Assembly: GCF_004217315.1 (NCBI RefSeq)
Contig: NZ_SGWR01000001.1
Coordinates: forward strand, 124,001-188,000
Direction of reading: 5' to 3'
DNA length: 64,000 nucleotides
Origin: Corticibacter populi
Lineage (GTDB): Bacteria; Pseudomonadota; Gammaproteobacteria; Burkholderiales; Burkholderiaceae_C
The notes beneath the pieces are model-generated. The model worked only from the letters and a program-made list of their open reading frames with translations, was not told the origin of the DNA and did not search any database. This document shows, one piece after another, positions 10,001-17,865 of this stretch. The position numbers and the translations under genes were made by a program. Each line of letters starts with the position of its first letter. Positions within the stretch are counted from its first letter, which is position 1.

Positions 10001-13000
10001 CATCGGCCTTGCCCGTCACGCTCAATGCACCGCGCCACCTCACCCTGGGCGGCGCGGCCGTCAGCCTGCAAGGCAGCAAACTCACCAGCAAGGGCGACCT
10101 GAACATCACCGCCCATGGCGGCAACATCCTGATCGATGGCATCCGCAGTGACTTCACCGCCCATGTCCCGAAAGACCGCGTGGCACAGTTGCAGAAGGAG
10201 CGCGCCGAGATCGAGAAGCAGATCGGCCAGATCAAGAGCGATCCGGCCTACGCCACTATGGTCGCAGAAGTATCCGGGCTTCGAAAGCAGGAGGTTCATT
10301 TCTGCTTTTACATGAATGATGCATATGCGTGCGAACAATTTGAAAGCCTCTTGGCCGCTGCCGAAAAAAGAATCCAGCCATACCGCAACCAGATCGCCAG
10401 CCTGGAGCAGGAAAGAGGCGAGTTCGACAAATACATCGGCACCCTCAACGCCTCCGCCCATGGCAGCAAGAACTTCGGCGCCCAACTCACCGGCAAGAAC
10501 ATCCGCCTGACCGCATCGCAAGGCATCGGTGTCTATGGCGCCGCACTCACCGCCAGCGAGCAAGTCCACATCCAGGCCGCAGGAGCCTTGCCCGCAGACC
10601 CCAACGCCCCCTCTGCCGAGCAGAAAAAAGCCGTCGGCATCCACATCTCGGGCCTGTCCGATCTGTACGAGTATGGCCAGGCCGGCAGCAACCAATACGC
10701 CTGGGCCCTGTTTGGCACACCCAGCGTCATCCAGGGCAGCAAGGGCGTGCAGATCGAAACCGTCGGCAGCGGCAACTCGCGCCTCGTGCTCAGCGACTCC
10801 CATGTCAAGGCGCCCAACGGCACCGTGCGCCTGCAATCCCAGGGCGACCTGCGCCTCGAATCCGGCCAGGAAGAAATCTACAGCTACCACCAGTTCAGCT
10901 ACAAACGCGGCAAGTGGTACAACCGCAAGCGCATCACCGAAACGCACATCAACCAGGACATCAGCGCCTCGCCCGTGCAACTGAGCGGCCAGCACATCGA
11001 ACTCAAAAGCGGCGGCAGCATTGCCGCCTACGCCACGCAGTTCGACGCCCCCCAGGGCCACATCCAGATCACCGCTGCAAACGCACTGAACCTGTACGCC
11101 GTGCCCGAAGTGCAATACAGCCAGGTGGACGTACAGAAAAAGAAAAGCTTCCTGGGCGTGACCTACGGCAGAGACAAAACCGTCACCAGCCGCGAAGTAT
11201 CGGCCCAACTGCCCAGCAAACTCGTCGCTGGCAGTGCCAGCACCGCCTCGGGCTGGGACACGCTGCTGCAAGGCACCGCCTTCCAGACCAGCCTCAGCGG
11301 CGCTAACATCCAGGTCGGCGTGGGCGCCAACGCCCGCGCCGACGCCAAAGTCATCCTCGAAGGCATCAAAACCCGCGTGACGCAAAGCCACGTGCGCGAG
11401 AGCAACTACGTCGTCTGGCAGCGCCAGACCGGCCGTGGCAGCACCGTCGAAACCCTGACACTGCCCAGCTTCGGCGGCCCCGGCGCGCCCACCTTCAAAG
11501 GCCCCGTGCTCGCCCAGGTACCCGCCGGCGACTTCAAGACCGAAGTACAGGCCCTGGCCGAACAACCCGGCATGGCCTACCTTGGCGAGCTGACCAAACG
11601 CAGTGACGTCGACTGGCAATCCGTCAAGCTCGCCTACGACCAATGGAGCTACAAGCAGGAAGGCCTGACCCCCGCTGGCGCCGCGCTGCTGGCCGTGGCC
11701 GTGGCTGTCGTCACCAACGGCGTGGGCAGCGACCTGGTGGGCGCCAGCGGCCAGCTCGGCAGCGCCATGGCCGACGCCGCCTTCAGCAGCCTGGCCGCAC
11801 AAGCCTCGATCACGCTGGTCAATAACAAAGGCAACCTCGGCAAGACCCTGCAGGCGCTGGCCAGCAGCGACACCGTGCGGGCGACCATCGCCGCCATGCT
11901 CACCGCCGGCGTGCTCGAAAAAATCGGCGGACTCGACAGCATCCGGCCCCTCAAGGGCAGCCAGGCCTTCAGCGACAAACTCACCTTCAACCTCGTCAAC
12001 GCCAGCGGCCGGGCACTGACGAACGCCGCCATCAACGGCGGCGGACTGGAAGAGGCGCTCAGGGACGCGCTGCTGGGCGCGGTGGTGGACACCGCGCACG
12101 GAGAAGTGGCCGGGCAGATCAAACTGCTGGAGAGCGAATACATCGCCCACAAGCTCGCGCACGCGCTGGCAGGCTGCGCCGCAGCAGCGTCAGCGCAAGG
12201 CAGTTGCCGCGATGGCGCCATTGGCAGCGCGGTGGGCGAGATGGTGGCGGAACTGCTGCAGGGCGAGAAACCCGCCGCCAACGCCAGCGCCGAAGCCAAG
12301 CAGGCCTATGAGAACAAGGTGCTGGCCTACAGCAAACTGGTGGCCGGCACCGCCGCTGCGTATGCGGGTGGAGATGCACAGACGGCAATCACGACAGCAG
12401 AAGTTACAGTCAAGTACAACTATTTGAGCCGGAGTCCGTACCATGAGGTTAAAGGTCAAATAGCCAAAGAAAATGTACGACTGATGCAGGATTGTTTCAA
12501 TGGAAATAGTTGCACTGAGGCGAGGCTTAGGGAGATCGATAGTTATCTTAGTCAACTAGAATACGTACTGACAACTGCGCATATAGTGCAAAGAGGCGAA
12601 GGATTAACAAAAGAACGGGCCAAATTAATTTCACAGTTTTTTATTGAGATAGCTCCTGGCTGGGGAACCACCGAGTCTGCCATGCAATTAATGACTGGAC
12701 GAAGTAGCTTAACGAAGGAAGAAGCAAGTAGATTCTGGGCTTCCATGGGATTGGTCCCCGTGATTGGCGGAGCCATCCGAAGAGTCGGTGAGCCTTCGGT
12801 AGATGCAATTGTAGAAGTTTTGAGGACGTCAGGTGGAACTGCAAACAATGTTACAGCAATTAGACTGGCTGAGCAATTGAGGCTGCAGAATTTGGAGGAC
12901 ATCTCTTCTAGAGATCCTCGCTTAGCCATCGCTGTTAGAGGAGGTACAAATGGCAGTGTCAATTTTTCAATAGGCACATCCAGTGCGGCTGAAGCCAGTC

Positions 13001-13215
13001 GTTTGGGGCAGATATGGGTTGGTGATGGCGCCCGTCCTCTGAATGGGGTTCCTGGAGGATGGATAAGTGCGGATGGCGAGAGAGTATATCGACCTCCAAC
13101 ATTAAAGCCAAATACGCCAGCGATTTTCAATCCGACAGGTTTACAAGCAAATTTTCAAACCCGCAACCCAAAAACAGGGGGCATCATCTCCAACGGGCAC
13201 ATGGTGATAAAATGA
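7036..13215 (+). CDS. cdiA: CdiA/FhaB-type filamentous exoprotein with C-terminal toxin
   Basis: This 2059-residue two-partner-secretion exoprotein begins with the extended signal peptide region (MNQGLYRVVFNAARG) and a hydrophobic core ending AQA near residue 72. The TPS domain (about 75-300) shows NEVNSS and NPAGIQ. Beta-helix haemagglutinin repeats follow, broken by a coiled-coil hairpin at about 1045-1140 with CX8C at 1090-1099. A DUF637-like hydrophobic region lies at about 1545-1690. At residue 1792 VKYNYLS replaces the usual VENN boundary motif. The last about 268 residues are AT-richer and form the toxin, ending in the YRPP-KPN-QANF-NGHM pattern I associate with polymorphic-toxin tails; its activity is not known to me. 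The stop overlaps the immunity gene (ATGA). It is shorter than enterobacterial CdiA (over 3000 residues). Confidence 0.92.
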   Translation: MNQGLYRVVFNAARGIRMVVQECARSHGGAAAGDSACQAQVQAQASGRPPVSIGRLCALAAALVWLGQPAQAQIVADPSAPGNQRPTVLANPDGVPLINIQTPSAAGVSRNTYRQFDVQTEGAILNNSRGSNPWLARGEARVILNEVNSSQPSHLGGTVTVNGGRADVIIANPAGIQADGARFVNASRVTLTSGTARLENGDIKGFDVRAGAIEIGGKGLDVKGVPYTEILGRAANIAGKVEAGSGQLAVVTGTQRIDYGSGATQAIGGSGSKPAVAIDTAALGGMYAGRITLLATEAGVGVRNAGTLKASGQLVVTADGRLENRGTLQAQEASVASVRGNIDNSGKLLGGHLLLASAGADFNHSGTGLQQATAVPSNVIVHAQRDVKLAANARIASTGSKASQPEAGSGTVSISAGRNIQLASGSRIEARGDLQLSSEGTVTADKATVLSTTAAAGILSASGIRLTDSTVTGQQVHLETGAPFRETAADIGIKGGQIHGARQTAAIASGSLVIDSPGIASVRSDGGHVFLQAGKDLRLTAGTHATAAGHFTAHAAGALRLEGAGGATPANGKRVSIDAKGDVTLSGDGVALQGSRVHAQGALAITAYGESGVSIHALPTVVGNVYDHDHSRVQLDAGKNMEVSAYQGGVSAHGVVAGGQNINILGLGPVAIGDAFSYEATQEVAIASQIRARSDLNIGSIGTDQNVTLSASTFSAGGSLQLQAGRDINLLPARNEYVVKGQQGPVYQTVGTAIEAADIRLQAGRNLHTQSAGIKATSGHLALAAEKGSLSLKNPWGDSPALTASGNVYLHAAQAVDVNATALKAGGSMAITSAEKGISANKATLAATDLLSLSSKGAQNHSAGNYQAGALSVYNQGGTLTLNNTLLQTSATSSAATKAVSGQLSVESGGAMKANAGTSFKAATDLSIVTGLGDITLYNFGNLKLGLAVDADELALSQSQISAKRDLTIVARSGTLELIGRSVGTANAPSALPVTLNAPRHLTLGGAAVSLQGSKLTSKGDLNITAHGGNILIDGIRSDFTAHVPKDRVAQLQKERAEIEKQIGQIKSDPAYATMVAEVSGLRKQEVHFCFYMNDAYACEQFESLLAAAEKRIQPYRNQIASLEQERGEFDKYIGTLNASAHGSKNFGAQLTGKNIRLTASQGIGVYGAALTASEQVHIQAAGALPADPNAPSAEQKKAVGIHISGLSDLYEYGQAGSNQYAWALFGTPSVIQGSKGVQIETVGSGNSRLVLSDSHVKAPNGTVRLQSQGDLRLESGQEEIYSYHQFSYKRGKWYNRKRITETHINQDISASPVQLSGQHIELKSGGSIAAYATQFDAPQGHIQITAANALNLYAVPEVQYSQVDVQKKKSFLGVTYGRDKTVTSREVSAQLPSKLVAGSASTASGWDTLLQGTAFQTSLSGANIQVGVGANARADAKVILEGIKTRVTQSHVRESNYVVWQRQTGRGSTVETLTLPSFGGPGAPTFKGPVLAQVPAGDFKTEVQALAEQPGMAYLGELTKRSDVDWQSVKLAYDQWSYKQEGLTPAGAALLAVAVAVVTNGVGSDLVGASGQLGSAMADAAFSSLAAQASITLVNNKGNLGKTLQALASSDTVRATIAAMLTAGVLEKIGGLDSIRPLKGSQAFSDKLTFNLVNASGRALTNAAINGGGLEEALRDALLGAVVDTAHGEVAGQIKLLESEYIAHKLAHALAGCAAAASAQGSCRDGAIGSAVGEMVAELLQGEKPAANASAEAKQAYENKVLAYSKLVAGTAAAYAGGDAQTAITTAEVTVKYNYLSRSPYHEVKGQIAKENVRLMQDCFNGNSCTEARLREIDSYLSQLEYVLTTAHIVQRGEGLTKERAKLISQFFIEIAPGWGTTESAMQLMTGRSSLTKEEASRFWASMGLVPVIGGAIRRVGEPSVDAIVEVLRTSGGTANNVTAIRLAEQLRLQNLEDISSRDPRLAIAVRGGTNGSVNFSIGTSSAAEASRLGQIWVGDGARPLNGVPGGWISADGERVYRPPTLKPNTPAIFNPTGLQANFQTRNPKTGGIISNGHMVIK
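12008..12426 (+). repeat. cdiA 3' conserved block (parent of orphan-module copies)
   Basis: This part of cdiA, running from the end of the DUF637-like region to the VKYNYLS boundary, is repeated almost unchanged at 17447-17865. A 47-base piece of it recurs at 16366-16412. These are the homology handles expected when a CdiA C-terminus is exchanged by recombination. Confidence 0.85.
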
Positions 13216-13571
13216 AAAGTCTGATTATTGAAAGCATTTCGTTTGGAGCAGATGATCTTAGTGAATTCCATCCGGAAATCAATGACAACTTCTTCGTCTC
13301 GTTTGATGTAATTATTAGCACCAAAGACGGCCACATGAGCAGCTTCTATCAAGCAACATTTTGCACAGTAAACTGGTTAACTTCTGAACTGAAAAATATT
13401 AATTCATTATTTTTAAGCAGAGTTATTGTTGTTGATTTTTTTGACGCTGAATTAATTAAGGATGAAATCAAATCCATTGTAAATAAAATTAATAGCTATG
13501 AGCTAAGCACAAAAGAATCTTTCAGATCTTTATCAAAATTCCTCACTTGGGAGTTTGATGACTTGATATAG
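13212..13571 (+). CDS. cdiI: Imm8-type immunity protein, cognate to the CdiA toxin
   Basis: This 119-residue acidic protein (LSEFHPEINDNFFVSFDVIIS, then FCTVNWL) matches the pattern of the Imm8 family of polymorphic-toxin immunity proteins: a beta-rich N-terminal half with a V-x-T/N-x-x-W-L segment. Its ATG overlaps the cdiA stop by four bases (ATGA), the standard translational coupling of cdiA and cdiI. It is therefore very likely the antidote to the tail of CdiA, blocking it in the cytoplasm of sister cells. Base composition is low in GC like the toxin-coding end, consistent with the two being acquired as a unit. Confidence 0.8.
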   Translation: MKSLIIESISFGADDLSEFHPEINDNFFVSFDVIISTKDGHMSSFYQATFCTVNWLTSELKNINSLFLSRVIVVDFFDAELIKDEIKSIVNKINSYELSTKESFRSLSKFLTWEFDDLI

Positions 13572-13600
13572 CTGATAAATTCCTAAAATTTATAAGGATT

Positions 13601-13632
13601 CAACAACCACCAGCTTTAGCTGGTGGTTGTTG
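13601..13632 (+). terminator. Perfect hairpin between cdiI and the first Imm49 gene
   Basis: A perfect inverted repeat with 15-base arms (CAACAACCACCAGCT and its complement) and almost no loop lies 30 bases after cdiI. No T run follows, so it may be a transcription brake, an RNA stability structure or a Rho-dependent end rather than a classical terminator. It sits 12 bases before the next start codon and could also affect its translation. Confidence 0.5.
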
Positions 13633-13644
13633 AGTATTGGACGT

Positions 13645-14499
13645 ATGATTAAATATTTTTCAGAGTATCATGAGAGTGTCAAACATGGATTTGAACACCT
13701 TGGAGGAGGTGTACCAGAACCAAGATGGAGCACCATAGAGCTTCTTGAGAACAAGGAGGGTTCAAGGTCAGGCTGTTTGAGGAACCTATCGAATAATTCA
13801 GCAATGATCGCAATAATGGAATTTTTTCTATCTTCTGATTTGGCAAAGATGAGGCAGTGGACATATACGAGTGCTAAACTACGAATCATGCTGCAATACG
13901 AGACAAACGGGGTTGATAGCGTTGAGAATTTACTCTGGCCATTGATAAGCGACAATCAGGAAGTGATTGACTGGTACCGGGATAACAGGCGTTTCTATGA
14001 ATCGGCCGATAGCGAAAAGAAAAATCAGATACTATCCCATGAATTCTACCGACTGCAAATCTGGCGCGCCCTGAATGGACTCTTCGCTGAGCTGAGAGTT
14101 GATTGCGAGAAAGCCTTATCTCAATCCGAGAAGTTCTCCAAGATGAAGCCTAGGCTTGTGATTCTTCGATTTTTGCACGCCTTATCCATTGGCGATAAGG
14201 CGGAAATGACAAGAATTCTTCTGGAAATGTATTCCCGCAAACTGCGCAGCCGCAGTTTTGCTTACGAATCTGGAATCACCTGCCAGTTCATCGTGTCGTA
14301 TGCCACATTGCTCGCCAAGCTGGCCTGGCGCCACGGTTATGAGCTGGATCTGGACACGCCCTGGATTCCCAGAGAATGGCTGCCGATCCAGCCCAACGAG
14401 AAATATGAAGATCCCTGGCCCTTCATGCAGGAGTTCGATATCTGGCAGCCATTTGCCGAGCCATGGGCTGCCTACTCACCTCAACGGCCTCAAACCTGA
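13645..14499 (+). CDS. Imm49-type immunity protein, copy 0
   Basis: This 284-residue, mostly helical protein shows LLWPLISDNQEVIDWYR, a central ALNGLFAEL segment and the C-terminal KLAWRHGYELDLDTPW...DPWPFMQEF block, the pattern of Imm49 immunity proteins. The ATG at 13645 was chosen because the two downstream relatives start MIKYF and MIEYF at the same point; a TTG at 13627 is possible but lies inside a hairpin. Its first about 210 residues differ from the other two copies, while the last about 75 are nearly identical to theirs at DNA level. No toxin gene accompanies it, so it is an orphan antidote or a spare for a lost toxin. Confidence 0.8.
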   Translation: MIKYFSEYHESVKHGFEHLGGGVPEPRWSTIELLENKEGSRSGCLRNLSNNSAMIAIMEFFLSSDLAKMRQWTYTSAKLRIMLQYETNGVDSVENLLWPLISDNQEVIDWYRDNRRFYESADSEKKNQILSHEFYRLQIWRALNGLFAELRVDCEKALSQSEKFSKMKPRLVILRFLHALSIGDKAEMTRILLEMYSRKLRSRSFAYESGITCQFIVSYATLLAKLAWRHGYELDLDTPWIPREWLPIQPNEKYEDPWPFMQEFDIWQPFAEPWAAYSPQRPQT

Positions 14500-14557
14500 G
14501 ATGGCCGTTTTACAAAAGCAGCCAGGTCTTCACCGACTTAGAGGAGCCACAACGGAC

Positions 14558-14956
14558 ATGCAGCCATTCCTCATCATTTACAGTAACTTCCCTCACTGCA
14601 AGGAGTGGCAAGATGATTCGTTTTTGGGGATTCTGGATGATCATGGGGTCATAAGCTACGAAAAGTATTGGCAATTGGAGCTGGCCATTTTACAAGTCAC
14701 ACCAATGGATAAAAGTGGAGATGCCCAACACTTGCTATGGCCAATATTTAGAATATTCAGCCATGCCATGCTTTTATTTTTATCGCACCATTCAGAAGCC
14801 GATGGATTCTCCATAAAAGACATGAATAATCATGCCATGAGAGATTTTATAGAGCGATTTCAAATGATTTTTGAGGGCTTTTTTAGAGGAGAGTTGCCAA
14901 GCTCTGCTGCCATTCTTAGTTATGAGAAAAGGAATCCTTTGCTTGAGTTGGATTGA
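14558..14956 (+). CDS. Imm41-type immunity protein, copy A
   Basis: This 132-residue protein reads MQPFLIIYSNFPHCKEWQDD, with EKYWQLELAILQ in the middle and FEGFFRGELP...NPLLELD at the end. This is the pattern of Imm41 immunity proteins in polymorphic-toxin systems. GAGGAG 11 bases upstream supports the ATG at 14558. A close relative lies at 18753-19166. There the gene overlaps a toxin tail, whereas here the upstream toxin is missing and the preceding DNA is the end of an Imm49 gene. It therefore looks like a displaced copy. Confidence 0.7.
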   Translation: MQPFLIIYSNFPHCKEWQDDSFLGILDDHGVISYEKYWQLELAILQVTPMDKSGDAQHLLWPIFRIFSHAMLLFLSHHSEADGFSIKDMNNHAMRDFIERFQMIFEGFFRGELPSSAAILSYEKRNPLLELD

Positions 14957-14981
14957 TGGGGTCTGCCGAGTCAAATAGACA

Positions 14982-15478
14982 TTGAAGATCAAGGGCTACA
15001 TCGGCAAGACGAAGCTCAACTGGGCCATAGTCGTGAAAACGGACACGTTCGACCAGAGACTGATGATCTCGGATGTCGTGGCCAATGGTGACCAATATGG
15101 CGTGAAGACGGAATCGCTGGTGCACAACGTATTGGAAGGTGACGGAGGCTTTACGATACTGCCCGGCACGAAGTATCAGGGCAACAACGGCCTGGACCAC
15201 GTGGTGCAGTACGTGGATGAGCAAACGGGAAAGAGCATGACGATGGTGATGGATAGCAAGCAGTTGGCGAAAATGGCTCGACCAATCTGGATCCGAATGC
15301 GGCTGGAGGGTTTGTGCAGTTGTCGGATGCATCTTTGGATGTAATTTTGGATAGACTTGGTGCAACATCCGCAGCGCAAGCAGTTTATGAGGCAAAGAAG
15401 AATGGAAGCTTAATCAAGGCGGCTTCATACATAGACAAGAATTCTGGCGAGTTAAAAATTGTAAAAATAGATATATAG
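14982..15478 (+). pseudogene. Remnant of a PD-(D/E)xK-like toxin tail, copy A (frameshifted)
   Basis: The fragment starts abruptly after a stop codon shared with copy B and reads IKGYIGKTKLNWAIVVKT, then GNNGLDHVVQYVD and MVMDSKQL. The spacing of the aspartate in GLDHV and the D-x-K of MDSKQL resembles PD-(D/E)xK nuclease toxins; this is an inference. At about 15271-15275 the run of A is one base shorter than in copy B. This breaks the frame, and correcting it restores a good continuation to the TAG at 15476. No plausible native start remains. It lies between Imm41-A and Imm49-A. Confidence 0.75.
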
Positions 15479-15487
15479 GACGGCCGA

Positions 15488-16354
15488 ATGATTAAATATT
15501 TTGACGACTATTCATTAAGCGTTACACATGGCTTTACTCACCTGCAAGGCAGACTGTCAAACATTGACGATAATGCAATTTTTTTACTAAACAGCAAACA
15601 AGGATCAAGGGATGGATGTTTAAGCGCCTTATTATCAAATGCAAAGGCAACATCTTTATTAAGCTTTTATCCCGACAGAGGTATTTCTGACCTTAAAAAA
15701 TGGGCCTATTTTTCAGCCAAGCTGAAAATCATGCAACTGCACCTCAAACCCCAAGGTGCCTATCTGAGTGAGGAGTTGCTATGGCCGTTGATCAGCGACA
15801 ACGAAGAGGTGATCGAGTGGTACCGGCAGCATGATGCGATGTACCGGGCAACGCCTTCGGTAACGGGGGGCGACAAGGACGATCCCAAGAGCTGGATATA
15901 TTACCGGTACCAGTCCTGGCTGGCGCTGAACGGGCGCTGGGATGAGCTGGGTGAGCGTTGCGAGCGCATCCTGGCGATGCAGGAGCAGATCAAGAAGGAT
16001 CGCTCGTACCTGATCGACCACCGCTTCTACCTGGCACTGGCACGGGGCGAGCAGGCCGCGATGGAGGCGGTGTTGCTGGAGAAGTGCGCACCGAAGAACC
16101 GCCGGGTGCGGTTCTACCAGGAGTCGGGTGTGACCTGCCAGTTCATCGTGTCGTATGCAACGCTGTTTGCCAAGCTGGCGTGGTGTCACGGTTATGAACT
16201 GGATCTGGACACACCCTGGATACCCAAGGAATGGCTGCCGATCCAGCCCAACGAGAAATATGAAGACCCCTGGCCTTTCATGCAGGAGTTCGATATCTGG
16301 CAGCCGTTTGCCGAACCTTGGGCTGCGTACTCACCTCAGCGGCCTCAGACCTGA
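15488..16354 (+). CDS. Imm49-type immunity protein, copy A
   Basis: This 288-residue relative of the Imm49 gene at 13645 is intact, starting at ATG 15488 behind AGGACGGCC. It starts ten bases after the stop of toxin remnant A, so it is probably the antidote of that lost toxin. From 15739 to the end it is almost identical at DNA level to copy B (19948 onward). Its last 230 bases are also close to copy 0. The first about 80 codons are unlike either, giving a mosaic gene. Expected to be a soluble helical protein. Confidence 0.8.
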   Translation: MIKYFDDYSLSVTHGFTHLQGRLSNIDDNAIFLLNSKQGSRDGCLSALLSNAKATSLLSFYPDRGISDLKKWAYFSAKLKIMQLHLKPQGAYLSEELLWPLISDNEEVIEWYRQHDAMYRATPSVTGGDKDDPKSWIYYRYQSWLALNGRWDELGERCERILAMQEQIKKDRSYLIDHRFYLALARGEQAAMEAVLLEKCAPKNRRVRFYQESGVTCQFIVSYATLFAKLAWCHGYELDLDTPWIPKEWLPIQPNEKYEDPWPFMQEFDIWQPFAEPWAAYSPQRPQT

Positions 16355-16830
16355 AATGGCCGTTTGACACCACGCACGGAGAAGTGGCCGGGCAGATCAA
16401 GCTGCTGGAGAGTAAATATGAAGCGCATCTGCGTACACTCAATCCGCACCATCCATTGATCTACAGCCAGCCCAGTGCCACACTGTCGCCATTGCCAAGT
16501 CCACATGTAAACATGAAATATGCGATTGACATGCAGAGCATAGGGACAGGAAGTGGAGTGAATGCATTCGGATTCAGAAGGGACAGTGTGGCGTTCTTTC
16601 GGGGGTTGCTGAGGATAAACCCAGAGCTTTTTAGTTCGAGTAATCAAAAGCTGATAAACAATCGGTTATCACCAGTGGTTGATGCGCAGTGGGTTCAGCA
16701 CAATCCAACTCATCAGTCATATCAAGGAGCAAAGATTGTGCATCATCATTGGATGCAAGGACCTGTAGCCATACCTATTCCTGAACCTTTACATGTTCAG
16801 TGGAATAGCACTCTTCATCCTTACCGCTAA
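16318..16830 (+). CDS. Orphan CdiA C-terminal module with HNH-like toxin
   Basis: The recognisable module begins at 16366 with 47 bases of cdiA (THGEVAGQIKLLES) and then turns into an unrelated AT-richer tail ending at the TAA at 16828. The tail holds AKIVHHHWMQGPVAIPIPEPLH followed by a final LHPYR, a histidine cluster like HNH/endonuclease-VII style toxin domains. The frame is open back to ATG 16318 inside the Imm49-A gene, but this is not a natural start; without recombination onto cdiA the module is probably silent. The gene 15 bases downstream is its likely antidote. Family assignment is by pattern only. Confidence 0.6.
   Translation: MGCVLTSAASDLKWPFDTTHGEVAGQIKLLESKYEAHLRTLNPHHPLIYSQPSATLSPLPSPHVNMKYAIDMQSIGTGSGVNAFGFRRDSVAFFRGLLRINPELFSSSNQKLINNRLSPVVDAQWVQHNPTHQSYQGAKIVHHHWMQGPVAIPIPEPLHVQWNSTLHPYR
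16366..16412 (+). repeat. 47-base residual cdiA homology at head of orphan module 1
   Basis: GACACC...GAGAG here matches cdiA around 12094-12140 with only a couple of differences. It begins exactly where the conserved end of Imm49-A (ATGGCCGTTT) stops, so it marks the junction of a past rearrangement. Confidence 0.8.
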
Positions 16831-16845
16831 AGAAAGGTCAGATAT

Positions 16846-17421
16846 ATGCATCCCAAGATGTTTATAAAATGCTTGTCTTGGCTGCGAGAGCCTGTTCTTA
16901 CGACTGACATGGATGATTACATGAAAGTGGTCGTAGAGCGAACAACCCCGACACAAAGAGAGTCCCTACTATCTTTGGCTGGTCTGCCGGAACCATTGCA
17001 ACTTCTCTTCGAAGATTACGACCTGAGTCCCATCCATATGTTATGGACCAGTTTCTGGTCAGAGCCGAAGAAACTGGCTGAGGGATGGGGTTTTGCGGAT
17101 ATGTCCGAGGTCAACATCATCATGGCACCAGAAGGGCAAATCGAGGCATATAACGCCCATCCGATTCGGGCCATTCATGGTGCCAGTCATTTCTTAGGAT
17201 GCTTGGCGAAGGACCTTGAGTCCTATCTGGAAGCACTGCTCTATGGGGCATTCAATGCGCACCATTTCATTTCAGGAGACCCTGAGGGGGGTGATCCTGT
17301 TTTGCGCGAAAAAACCATTCTGGTAGCCAAGAATTGTGCACTGATGGCAGGAGGTTACGAGTACTACGATTTTTGGGCGGAGACTTTGGGCCTTGCTCCT
17401 TCAGAATACGTGCCTGAATAG
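16846..17421 (+). CDS. Probable immunity protein for orphan module 1 (unrecognised family)
   Basis: This 191-residue protein, rich in leucine and acidic residues, has no signal peptide or clear membrane segment. A ribosome site (AGAAAGG) lies about 9 bases before ATG 16846. I do not recognise its family; visible features are LAGLPEPLQLLFEDYD near the start and a histidine-containing centre (HGASHF, NAHHF). Position is the main clue: it follows the orphan HNH-like toxin module by 15 bases, as antidotes do, and it is followed at once by another displaced cdiA segment. A role as that toxin's antidote is inferred from context. Confidence 0.55.
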   Translation: MHPKMFIKCLSWLREPVLTTDMDDYMKVVVERTTPTQRESLLSLAGLPEPLQLLFEDYDLSPIHMLWTSFWSEPKKLAEGWGFADMSEVNIIMAPEGQIEAYNAHPIRAIHGASHFLGCLAKDLESYLEALLYGAFNAHHFISGDPEGGDPVLREKTILVAKNCALMAGGYEYYDFWAETLGLAPSEYVPE

Positions 17422-17446
17422 CCAAATAATTGCACCAACACCTGCA

Positions 17447-17865
17447 GCCGGGCACTGACGAACGCGGCCATCAACGGCGGTGGACTGGAAGAGGCGCTCA
17501 GGGGCGCACTGCTGGGCGCGGTGGTGGACACCGCGCACGGAGAAGTGGCCGGGCAAATCAAACTGCTGGAGAGCGAATACATCGCCCACAAGCTCGCGCA
17601 CGCGCTGGCGGGCTGCGCCGCTGGAGCGGCAGCGCAAGGCAGTTGCCGCGATGGTGCGATTGGCAGCGCGGTGGGCGAGATGGTGGCGGAGCTGCTGCAA
17701 GGCGAGAAACCGGCCGCCAACGCCAGCGCCGAAGCCAAGAAGGCCTATGAGAACAAGGTGCTGGCCTACAGCAAACTGGTGTCGGGGGCGACCGCAGCCT
17801 ACGCGGGCGGTGATGCGCAGACGGCCATCACGACATCGGAGACCGCCGTCAAGAACAACTATTTG
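17447..17865 (+). repeat. Second copy of the cdiA 3' block (head of orphan module 2)
   Basis: About 419 bases nearly identical to cdiA 12008-12426, starting inside the DUF637-like region and ending at the boundary motif (here VKNNYLT, in cdiA VKYNYLS). It is long enough to serve as a homologous-recombination handle that could place orphan module 2 on the full-length cdiA. Confidence 0.85.

Larger units (their letters stand above)
14557..16365 (+). repeat. Direct repeat unit A: Imm41 - toxin remnant - Imm49
   Basis: This unit matches 18767-20555 at a constant offset of 4209-4210 bases, with similarity strongest in the toxin remnant and in the last 600 bases of Imm49. The 5' third of each Imm49 gene is the divergent part. 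Between the two units lie orphan modules 1 and 2. Confidence 0.8.

Noticed and set aside
9163-12162. Very long open frame antisense to cdiA (and similar ones antisense to entF and ftsH)
   Set aside because: These are typical by-products of GC-rich codon use opposite real genes; the translations have no family motifs, while the sense frames are full of them.
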